A DNA stretch of 64,000 nucleotides, taken from contig JAMXBD010001361.1 of the NCBI GenBank assembly GCA_024138025.1, forward strand, positions 1 to 64,000. The letters run 5' to 3'. Positions 35,162 to 44,215 of the stretch are shown here, piece after piece. The stretch is from Combretum micranthum (lineage: Eukaryota; Streptophyta; Magnoliopsida; Myrtales; Combretaceae). The notes below the pieces were generated by a model that ran no database searches, had not been told where the DNA came from, and saw nothing but the letters and a program-made list of their open reading frames with translations. The position numbers were made by a program, and so were the translations under genes. Positions within the stretch are counted from its first letter, which is position 1. Each line of letters opens with the position of its first letter.

Positions 35162-35263
35162 TAGAAATAGATAGATCTTTTCGAGTAGGTAGAAATCGGT
35201 ATATAATATGCGAAATTCCGAGTTAAAATGAGCAAGTTATGGCCATTTTAAGTTGGAATTTCC
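35162..35263 (+). other. family-L core block (L6 copy)
   Basis: The longest stretch conserved among L copies: TAGATAGATCTTTTCGAGTA, then GGTAGAAATCGGTATATAAT, then CGAAATTCCGAGTTAAAATG and AGCAAGTTATGGCCATTTTA. The last part can fold as GTTAAAATG/CATTTTAA around AAGTTAT. Equivalents: 2299-2400, 4438-4538, 17719-17819, 19611-19712(-), 38189-38288, 51902-52003(-), 62989-63088. Confidence 0.8.
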
Positions 35264-35937
35264 ATTCGATTTTTACGAATTCTCTAAGATAGAAGTATAG
35301 AATAGATCTTGGATGAAATACTCATGTTGGGTATTTCTTTTGTTTAGGTGTCGAGGATCACGATCTTGTCTTCCCCGAGGATTACTTCGACTCCTAGATC
35401 GCTATGGACGAGTGAGTTTCCTTTACGCTTATGTATTCGCGTATGTGCTTGTAGAATAGAGCACTAGATGTTAGGAAAAGATAAAATTGATATGCATGTG
35501 GGATATTATGGGAATTATGTATGTGATTCGTTGTGTGCGTGATCAATGAACGATAAGTATATCGGAACCGATTTGTGATTAATATAAATGTTTCCATGTA
35601 TGTATTGTTATGTGTGCAAATATTGTTTGATCGCTTTAAATGATTTAATGTCATATTGAAATCCCCATATAATAAATTGCTCATGCATATCACTTAGAAT
35701 ATCATTTCGAAATTTTGCTACTACTCCTCAGCGTGGGACCGGAAAGGTAAGCTACCTTGCTACAATCTTGAGAGTTAGGACGTTCGGGGAATACGGTCTC
35801 AAGGTGTAGCCGAGCCGGATCGATCGCTTTGGGTAAGGAAAGCCCGGGGACTAGTAGTACGGTTCGTTGGAACCCCAAGACGCGCGCAACTTTCAGGAGG
35901 TCGTTCGGGACCCAGTTCAAAGCATTCCCTAACCTCC

Positions 35938-35985
35938 GATGGAGGGGTAAATCCATCAAACATACGAAACCGGATAGTCGTATGT
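35938..35985 (+). other. HP1-HP2 two-hairpin module of L6
   Basis: HP1: GATGGA (35938-35943)/TCCATC (35952-35957), loop GGGGTAAA. HP2: ACATACGA (35960-35967)/TCGTATGT (35978-35985), 8 perfect pairs, loop AACCGGATAG. Relative to L2 (ACATAAGA/TCTTATGT) the sixth pair changes A-T to C-G on both sides. Confidence 0.7.
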
Positions 35986-36730
35986 AATGTTTGATCATAT
36001 GGTTGTTGCATTCATATGCTTGATTAATAAACTTGGTTGATTGTTTGTTATGAGTACTTTTGCGTAAGGAATATCTCACTAAGCTAGTAATGCTTATACT
36101 CCTACAGACTTTTGACTTGCAGGTTTATCTTTTTGCACCCGAGAATCTTGACCACCCGGGTAGAATCTTATTTTGAGAAGCTTTTGGAGGAATTCTATTT
36201 TGAAGTTATAGAGTAGATTTCTTCTAAAACCTTCTAGCTTTAGTTATGATATATTCAGTAGAACCATGTTGTTATATATATCGGGGGAATGCCCCTTAGA
36301 AGTTGTAAGACTTTATATTTTTATGAAATATATTAAGTGTTATTTTGTATGTTCCGCTGCCAACATCTTAAAATGCATTACTTCAACGGTCTCCCTTTGT
36401 TGTGAGTGTACGCCTTGTACCGATATGGAAGCTTTCGAGTGACTAAGGTAGTCATTCTTGAGCTTTAATATTGCGTACAGCGGGCTGTCACGTTTAGGGT
36501 ACCCGTTGGGGCGTGGCAATACACCTATTATCTTTACTTTTTACCTTTCTCATAACTTTATATCACATCTACTTTACTTATTATTATATTTAATTAACAA
36601 AACTACAAAAAAAAAAAAAATCATCTCTTACCCTCTCTCTTCTATATGGCTGGCGCCAACCTTCCCATTTCACTCATATTATTTTTAATTTTATTTATTT
36701 TAATCATACAAAATTCACTCCTCATTTCCC

Positions 36731-36738
36731 TATAAATA
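36731..36738 (+). promoter_or_regulatory. TATA box of L5
   Basis: TATAAATA followed by CCCCC and a CT-rich leader, as in L6. Confidence 0.55.
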
Positions 36739-38957
36739 CCCCCATCCTCTTTCATTTCTTTCACACTTCATCTACCCACAAATTCACTATCAAATCTCTT
36801 CGAAATTCTCCTCTCAATACTCTCTCCACATACACTATCAAAACTCTCCCAAAATACTCTCAAACCTCCTTCTACATACACAAAACCCACATTATTGCAA
36901 AATCCTTTTTAGGTAAATTTTTCTTTATATGTTCTTCTTACCATGCCATGTAACTTTACATGACTATGGTGTGAGTTTCATAAAACTTAATATTAAGGAA
37001 ACTACACTATGTTCATGTATTGTTCTTGTTCATGAATATCTATTTATATATATTTATGTTGTTACTTTACTTTGTTTATATTATGGTTATTATTATATCA
37101 AACTAAATGTGATTATGTATTCATATATATATATATATATATATATCCTTTAGAGCATATAAGCGCACTTGCAATTTATTTACTTTCATGCAAAGTAATT
37201 TATTTATTTTCTTTCTTTGCAATTATTTATTTCATGTTTTTTTAAGACTAGTCTCTAGTCTTACACTTGTCCTCATCAAGTCAAAACGATTTTCTCTCTT
37301 TTATTTTTCTTTTATTATGGGGACTAGTCTATTTCTTAGTCCTGAGAGCCTTGAAAAAGTTAAGACTCGCTATACTTGACTTTATTATTCATTATGTTAC
37401 ATTTGCTTGTTATTATTGTCATAATCATGCCCATAAACATTGTTGTCCAAATCTTTAATCTTCAATTATACTTTTGCAAAAAGGAGATTTTATCACCTAA
37501 GAATGGTTCTATATGAAATTTAGAATTTATGATTTAACAAAAGTAAATCTATTCTTTTCAAAACTTTAGGAAGAACTCACTATAATTATAAAGCTACCTT
37601 TGTTTGAAAAAATCGTTTTAATCATTTCTATATTACATTGTTTTCCAAAAGAAGATAACTTTTGATACTAAAATGTTTTCCATAAAAACATAATAAAAAG
37701 GGAATGAGAGTTTTCAAACCAAGATTTTTCGAGTAAAGATCAAAGAAAAGTTGTATATAAAAACTAATAGGAAAAGTGACACAAATATTGAAATTTTCTA
37801 AAAGGAAAATAGAGTAATTTATTTGTATTAAAAAGTCATTAAGGAAAAGTAAGATAAACATAAAATAATTCTTTGAAAAACAAAAGAATCAAAATATTCA
37901 TTTTAAATTTACAAAATGGATTTTCTATAATTATGGTTTTCTAAACTTCTAACTAACATTGTTTTACTAAAGAATTTTGGTTGGACAACAAACACTTGAG
38001 CATGGATGAAATATGAGCTATATATCTATGAAAAGGAATTTATTAACTATATACATAATTAGTATTTATCAAAGCAATTTTTGAATGATTTAATGTTTGA
38101 AACAAATGCTTTTGGGATGGGGAAAATTCGTGGTGAATCTGATCACCACTGTTTTGGAGCCTAAATGATCTAGTTTGATGAAAATAGTTTAGAAACGGAT
38201 AGATCTTTTTGAATAAGTAGAAATCGGTATATTATATGAGCAATTCCGAGTTAAAATGACCAAATTATCGCCATTTTAAATTGGAATTATCTTCTATGCG
38301 AACTTTGACGTTCTAATGGTATAGTTTTTGTCAAATTTCAAGAGGTTATCAAGAAATACTTGGTATTTTTCTTGACTAGGTGATCCCGAGAATAAATACC
38401 CGTATCCCAAGGATTATTTTGACTAAGTGAATTGTTTGTTCGATTCATCCATTTGGAAGATTTATCGCATGGCAACGTGACTTTATTTCCTTAAATACGT
38501 TACTTGATTGTGCTTATAGTTTAGTAGTACTAGAATTAAGCAAAGACAAATTGTTATGTATGTAAAAAACTGTTGAAAATTCCAAGAATATCGAGACGGG
38601 AATTGATTGTAAGTAATTGTTTCTTTTAGTATAGAACTTGATGTATGAGATTCTATGATCACCTTAAAATTGATAATAATGATGTTATAATATCTTAAAT
38701 AAATTTATTTATGCTTACACGAGTGAGTCACATTGAATGGGGTTATTATCCTTAGGTAAAAAATAGTAGCATAGTCGATAGTAGCACTTTGGCGCAGATC
38801 AAAAGCGATTGCTTAGCGACATGGAATTAAACCATTTCTTGGCAGTAAACCAATGGGCATGACTCAACCCGAGTAGACTTAATATGCTTGGTGGTAATGA
38901 TCGAAAACATAACTTAACCAAAACTACTCGTTTTGAGATTACTTATCACCAAACCCT

Positions 38958-39007
38958 GAATGGAGGGCGAAAATCCATTCAACATATAGTTCCCGGAAAA
39001 TTATATG
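38958..39007 (+). other. HP1-HP2 two-hairpin module of L5
   Basis: HP1: GAATGGA (38958-38964)/TCCATTC (38974-38980), 7 perfect pairs, loop GGGCGAAAA. HP2: CATATAGT (38983-38990)/ATTATATG (39000-39007), 8 pairs with one G-T wobble, loop TCCCGGAAA. Confidence 0.65.
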
Positions 39008-39858
39008 CCTTGCTTGCTCACGTGTATGTTGCATTTCACTCGATTGCTTAAATAACTTGTTTAAAATTTTACTACACAAGAAATTGCTTATGGAAATAAT
39101 TCTCACTAAGCCTATTAGCTTATACCCCTATAGATATCTTTTACAGTTTAACTATTTGTGGTTGAGGCCACGTGGACCCTGCAGCCAAGTATGTTCCCCC
39201 TTTTTGGTTAAGAAATTTTTAGATGAAGTTTAGCATTAGTTTGGATGTAAACTTCATAGAAAATTTCTTGTAATAGATTATAGTTATTTTGGCGGGAGAA
39301 TGCCCCTAAGACTTGTAAGACAATTATTATGAATGAATGAATATTATGAATTCCTTTTTCCTTTTTCTTAAATTGTTATTGTATCTTCTTAAGCTTCATA
39401 TTTCAAAGTATGGTCATCTAAATTTGTGAGAGCATGCCTTACACTTAATATCGAAGCTTTTAGGAATGACTAAGGTTGTCATGCTTAAGCTTTAATATTG
39501 AGTGTGGCAGACTGCTACGTTTAGGGTTTCCTTTGGGCGTGACATCCCCCTTAGATCTAATGGTTTAAATTTTTTGTATTTTAAGACCAAATCAACTAAA
39601 AATCCTATTATTCAAAATCCTAATACATTTTTAAATAAATATTTCAAGAATATTCAAGCTTAATTGAGTCAAGCTCTAGTCATCGAGTATTAATTCGAGT
39701 TAAGTTTGAGTTTTGAGTTTCTTCATTCGAATCGAGTTCAAGCTTAATATTATATTGTTGAACTCAATTCGCAAACAATCATGTGCATGAGGATACGTAA
39801 GAAGGTATTAAATATGACTAAAATAAGGTAAATATAATTGCTTAACTTGTTTTTTGTC

Positions 39859-39961
39859 ACCAATGACCTTATAGCCTAGTGGCATCATCTCTACATCTCA
39901 AATGAGATGTACTATGTTTGATTCCTCTCCCCATTGTAATGGAAAAAACAAAAAAAAAATT
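39859..39961 (+). mobile_element. tRNA-derived SINE, second copy
   Basis: A-box-like TAGCCTAGTGGC and B-box-like TGTTTGATTCC, then CCCATTGTAATGG and an A-rich tail, matching the SINE at 24498-24599. Flanks TTTTTTGTCACCA and TTTTTTTCTCATCA look like a worn duplication. Slightly better preserved in its promoter boxes than the first copy. Confidence 0.7.
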
Positions 39962-40057
39962 ATTTTTTTCTCATCATTTACACTATTTTGGTATAGAGGA
40001 ATTATGAGGAATGATTGGGAAGGAAACAAATTGAGAGGGATTAAATTTCATTTCTTA

Positions 40058-40440
40058 TCTATACTATTAAAGCAAAACCACCCCCTTTGGTATCTTTAGT
40101 ATAAATATTTTTAGTGTAAATGTTTTAAATATAATTTTTTAGCATATGGACAAAAAATATTTTCATACTCTAAAATCATGAAAATTAAATAGGATTTGAA
40201 TATAATTAAATAAGGGTTGAATAGACATAGTTTTTCTTTTTCTAGCATATGGCATAAAATATTTTTGATATCGTTGAAATCATGAAATTAAAATAGGTTT
40301 GAATAAAATTAAATAGGGGTTGAATAGACATAGTCTTTTCTACTTAAAATATTTTTGGTATTCTAAAATCATGAAATTAAATAGGGTTTGAATAAAAATA
40401 AATGGGGATAGACATGGTCTTTTCCCTTTTTAGCCTAAGC
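40058..40440 (+). mobile_element. probable Helitron 5' end with tandem repeats
   Basis: A|TCTATACTATTAAAGC at 40057-40073 resembles plant Helitron 5' termini, which begin TC after a host A. Three imperfect ~105-bp units follow (about 40138-40435), each with 'AAAATATTTT', 'AAATCATGAAA' and 'GGGTTGAATAGACATAGT'-like phrases. I did not find a CTRR 3' end with its hairpin, so the extent is open. Confidence 0.45.
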
Positions 40441-41417
40441 ATGTATCTTTATATGCCAATTTAAACCTCTGATACCATATTTATGTATGGCAGTTACCCA
40501 ACATGGAGAAACTACCTATGGAAAATACAATTGTAATTATGATTTGTAATTAATTTCCTAATTTTTAGGACTAATTAAGGTTGTCTGTCAAAATAATATA
40601 TCTATTTAATTTATAGATGTAATGTTGTTTTATTTGCACACGAATCGCTAGGTATAGGCAAAAAAACCGACCGAACCAAACCAATCCAAACCAAAAATAT
40701 GGTTTTTTTTCATGGTTTGGTTTGAAAATTTTCAAATCGAACCAATCCGTAAATTTATGGTTTGGTTTGGAAGGTAAACCAAACCAATCCGTAAAACCAA
40801 AACCGTTTTAGAAAAATATAATAATATTTTACTATATTTTTATATGATTTCATTTTATATTTATTATTTGGTGAATATTAATAAAAATCAACTTGTTCTT
40901 TTTTAAATTTTTTTTAAGCTCATGATATGTAATTTTTTCTTAATAGCTTTTAATTTTGTAAAGTATGAAATTTATTTATTCAATTATAAGCTTTCATTAT
41001 GTATTAATTGTTTAATATGTTTTGCCAGTTGGTTATTTTATTCATTGATGAATTTTGTTGATGGATGATTTTTTATTTTAGCTAAATTATTAGTAGATAA
41101 TTAACATGATGGTTATATTAAAAATCATAAATTATGACTTATTATGTATTGGTTAGTGAATATATTTTATTGGTGGATAATTGATTTTATAGAGAACTAT
41201 AAATTAGAAGTATGATGAATTTATAAAGTATTTTGTCGTGGTTTATAATATCAACTTTGTAAAATGATATAAATATTTAAGAATCTATACAAATGTGAAA
41301 AAACTATAACAAGAAAATTTTTAGTTAGAATTTTGATTTAAACCGTAATCCAAACCGAACCTGTAAGGACCCGCTATCACCCCTATATTTGAAATAGGAG
41401 ATAACGGTTCCCCAACC

Positions 41418-41442
41418 ACATATAACCCCTAAGATTATATGT
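41418..41442 (-). other. terminal hairpin of M3
   Basis: ACATATAA/TTATATGT, 8 perfect pairs, loop CCCCTAAGA, framed by AACC upstream and GGTT downstream. The homologous hairpin in M4 (58303-58328) has a 10-pair stem ACATATAATA/TATTATATGT. Confidence 0.6.
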
Positions 41443-42619
41443 AAGGTTGCCTGAAGGATTTGTTTAGTAATTGTTTATCTAATTCCATAAAGATAATATA
41501 CAATAAGAGACATAGCTTTTTTTTTTTTTTTTTCTAACCTTAAACAAAACTATACTACTACACTACCACTCATTTTGCAAAGGAATACAACTTAACTTTT
41601 AAATAGCTAAACACATACATATATACATATATATTACATCCAAAGGCTTCTTACAAGCCTTAGCAAAATCCTCAAAACACAATTCAACTAACACTATAAT
41701 TACACTATCAACAAAAAGAATCTCATTAATCTATCACATTCATAGGGTCCATTGAGTCCATGGTCATCTCTAATCCTCCAACCCATCAAGAAAATCTTCA
41801 AAGTCGGTTCCGTACCCTAGTCGTATAGAACTCATCGGAATCATCACCTGAAATAGATAAAATATGAGTCAAAGGCCCAGTACACAAGTAACAAATACAA
41901 AATGCGAAGTGGATCACACATTGTTATACTAAATGCACTATGCAACAATCACCTGTTTATTAATAAGTCTTTAATTAGTAAGACAACACGGGAGTATTCA
42001 AACTCCGGACAATAAGGATCTAGTATTACATCCGCCTCCCTGAGTGGTCCCTACTGTTCATACAGACTAGGCAGCCCCACCTTCCGGCGTAGCCCGTAAT
42101 ACTAGGGGATCCTGAGTAACGCATCACAACGCTCAGGGGGTTGATATGAGCAGCTAGGATACTCATATCTCCTAAACCATTCTATCCATTAACGAGAAAG
42201 TACCATGCCCCCAATCTGAGCAGGGTGCCACTCTTCGAACCAGATTCAACGGCAAACAACGACAGTCAACACTCATATACTAATAGGATTTTCTTATTTT
42301 AGAGTAGTTTGATCTTGATGCCTACCCTAGCAAAGAGACAGACAAGTTACTGCATATCTGAAATAGCTCGGGAGTTAACGGGATTGACTGGGCGAGGATC
42401 TATCACTGTTTAAATCAATATTAAATTCACACTTAGCTTAAGCACTAGCTAACTAGTATAAAAGATAAATATATCAAAGAAATTCAAATAAATTAATAAA
42501 GGTCATAATAAAGCATTTAAACATCCTAATATATCCTAGATCACTTAACAAATACTTAATTGATCATATAACAAACTTCGGAAAATTTTAGAAAAAGTTT
42601 TTAAAATTCAAAAGCACAG

Positions 42620-43075
42620 GGGATACGCCGACGGCTTTGAGCCGGTGTTTGATACTCTGAAAATCAACACTGCCAACGCTGGCAGTGTCCAAGGGTACGC
42701 CAACTGCCTTCATTCTATGCCGGCGGCCTTGAGCCGGCGTAGAATCCAAAACCCAAAATTTTCAAAACGTCCAGAGAGGTCTAAGCCGTCCGCTTACTCA
42801 GATACGCGGGCAGCTTTGACACGTACGCCGGCGGCCTTGATTCCCAGCGGCCAGCATACAATATGGATAAAAGAATGCCGGCTGACTTTTCTAGCGAAAG
42901 CCGGCGGCGTTCGGTCGGCTTTAAGAAATCTGATTCTGTGGGCTTTCAGCACCGCCTGTAGGCCGGCGGCGTAGATAATCAAATTGTCAACGATGTAACA
43001 AAGCGGCGTTAAGAAATTTGAATCCAATGCTGCCTCTACGCCGGCGGTGTTGAATTCCCAGGTGCCGGCGTACGT
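42620..43075. repeat. CpG-dense GCCGGCG motif array in M3
   Basis: Irregularly spaced variants of TACGCCGGCGGCCTTGA, such as TATGCCGGCGGCCTTGAG, TACGCCGGCGGCCTTGA, AAAGCCGGCGGCGTTCG, TAGGCCGGCGGCGTAG and TACGCCGGCGGTGTTGA. It stands out as a GC- and CpG-rich island in AT-rich DNA. Similar weaker words occur at 14400-14789. Confidence 0.85.
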
Positions 43076-43985
43076 TCAAAAACAGGCCTATACGAAAATT
43101 GTTTTTGATTTCCCCTGTTTTACTACACTTTGTTCATTTCTCAAAAATTTTCCAAACTTAGTCCAAACTTTCTAAAGCTTGTTATATGATCCAAATACTA
43201 TCCTAACAACATGAATTCTACTTCTAATCATCAAAACACTAATCACACTTCAATTTCACATATCTACTACTCATTCTTAAATCTTCCAAAATACTCATCC
43301 CCACACATCTACACTCCTATAAGATATATACTACTACTCCATTAATCACATAATCTCATCCAAACTATCATCCATGCACCAATTCAATCTCATACCAATC
43401 ATCACCTCAAAATCATATATATACTAACATTTACAAACAATTCAACATAGAACATAAAAATAAAAGATAGTGTTTGTATTAAACTCACATGATTGAATCT
43501 TGGCTTGGAATGATATTCAAATCCTTAAGCTTGTAATAAACCTTGGCTTAGGGTTTAAGATTTTGGGATGAGAAAAGGAAGAAAGAAAGAGGAAAAGAAA
43601 GAAAGAAGGAAAAGAAAGAAAATTCGGATGAAAGGAAGGGCTGCCCCAAAAAGTGTCCAAAACATGTCTAAACAAAGTCAAATCTCATCCAAATTTAGTC
43701 ATTAGGGGTATATTTGTCCTAGGATTAATTTGGGCAAATTTCAAATGCATTTGAATTGAATTTAAGTTCAAAAAGTGGGTTTAAAATTGGCTAAAATTTC
43801 TATCATATAACTAAACAATTCAAAAGTGAATTTACTAAGTTCTAAACATAACACATGCATATTAATTTGAAAAAGACACACACATTCATTACACTATACA
43901 CACATTTATAGATATCAAACAATAATATAAACTTTATAAGACTATACACATATAATTTAACACATTTACTAATTACATTAGCTAA

Positions 43986-43986
43986 G

Positions 43987-44023
<37 letters not shown>

Positions 44024-44024
44024 C
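43986..44024. repeat. (CA)n(TA)n microsatellite
   Basis: ACACACACACAC followed by about ten TA repeats. It generates a spurious Ile/Tyr/Cys-rich minus-strand ORF. Confidence 0.9.
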
Positions 44025-44215
44025 ATTCCAATAACATTTAGCATGCAATTTAAGGAATTCATGGCTATTTCCGAACCAAATTGTTATTTAATGGTTTAAA
44101 AAATTTATAATCCGAACCAATGTTTGGGATGGAAAAAAAACCAAACTGTAAATTATAGTTTGGTTTGGTTTGGTTTTAGGAAAAACCGAACCAAACCGAT
44201 CCGTGCCCACCCCTA

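Larger units (their letters stand above)
33013..36518 (+). mobile_element. LTR-like repeat L6 (family L), TSD ATACA
   Basis: Best-preserved complete copy: 3506 bp, TGTAAGCCCCTAGATTTTTC to GGGGCGTGGCA, with a perfect 5-bp duplication ATACA (33008-33012, 36519-36523). Layout: TATAAATA (33638), CT-rich leader, donor-like TTTAG|GTAAAA at 33820, GAGCATATAAGCTC (34035-34048), 'GGGATACCTTGATGAAGCTA' hairpin region, core block (35162-35263), acceptor-like TTTTGTTTAG at 35347, 64-nt exon-like block containing ATGGACGA, GTGAGT (35412-35417), HP1/HP2 (35938-35985), acceptor-like GACTTGCAG at 36122, terminus. No LTR internal domain, primer binding site or polypurine tract lies inside, so this is either a solo LTR or a non-coding LTR-type derivative. 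Confidence 0.85.
32510..39544 (+). mobile_element. LTR-like repeat L5 (family L), TSD TCCCC, host of L6
   Basis: Starts TGTAAACCTCCAAAATTTTG, ends CTTTGGGCGTGACA, flanked by a perfect 5-bp duplication TCCCC (32505-32509, 39545-39549). After 503 bp it is split by L6 and resumes at 36519. Net length about 3524 bp. Contents after the split: TATAAATA (36731), CT-rich leader, donor-like TTTTTAG|GTAAAT at 36912, GAGCATATAAGCGC (37153), core block (38189-38288), acceptor-like TTCTTGACTAG at 38379, a degraded donor GTGACT (38477), HP1/HP2 (38958-39007), acceptor-like TTTTACAG at 39146. No protein-coding content. Confidence 0.85.
32290..39800. mobile_element. inverted-repeat (hAT-like) element split by L5
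   Basis: Left GATTGTAAGCGACTCAAGCC (32307) matches the reverse complement of the right end, GATTGTTTGCGAATTGAGTT. Both sides then continue with TCAAGCTCAATTGA- and CGAGTTCAAGCTT-type words typical of a common plant non-autonomous element. L5 is inserted inside. Exact ends and duplication not determined. Confidence 0.5.
41362..44072 (-). mobile_element. LTR-like repeat M3, TSD GAACC
   Basis: TGTAAGGACCCGC to GGCTATTTCC, 2711 bp, flanked by GAACC on both sides (41357-41361, 44073-44077), inside the hAT-like element. The right end TATTTCC corresponds to M2's TATTTCA, so the usual CA has probably mutated. Minus orientation is inferred from the GA-rich patch (43560-43630), a CT-rich leader on that strand, and from GTGAGT read in reverse at 43484-43489. 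It carries a GC-rich motif array (42620-43075), a terminal hairpin (41418-41442) and a (CA)n(TA)n microsatellite. No coding capacity; the 109-codon ORF at 42645 is built from the array. Confidence 0.7.
40649..44215. mobile_element. hAT-like non-autonomous element, split by M3
   Basis: Begins TAGGTATAGGC; the reverse complement of its right end begins TAGGGGTGGGCAC. It is flanked by 8-bp CGAATCGC (40641-40648) and TGAATCGT (44216-44223), 6/8 identical, as for hAT insertions. Both ends are filled with AACCGAACCAAACC / GGTTTGGTTTGG words, a composition well known in plant hAT MITEs. Net length without M3 is roughly 850 bp; no transposase. Confidence 0.7.

Noticed and set aside
35702..36079. 125-codon minus-strand ORF in L6
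   Set aside because: Antisense to the conserved 3' region containing the hairpins; open by chance and not kept in L5 or L3.
42645..42974. 109-codon plus-strand ORF and overlapping minus-strand ORF
   Set aside because: Both arise because the GC-rich array lacks AT-rich stop codons; no domain, and they cross repeated motifs.
41362..44072. rDNA or organellar insert suggested by the GC-rich interval
   Set aside because: The GC-rich part is a reiterated short motif without rRNA-like or plastid-like sequence.
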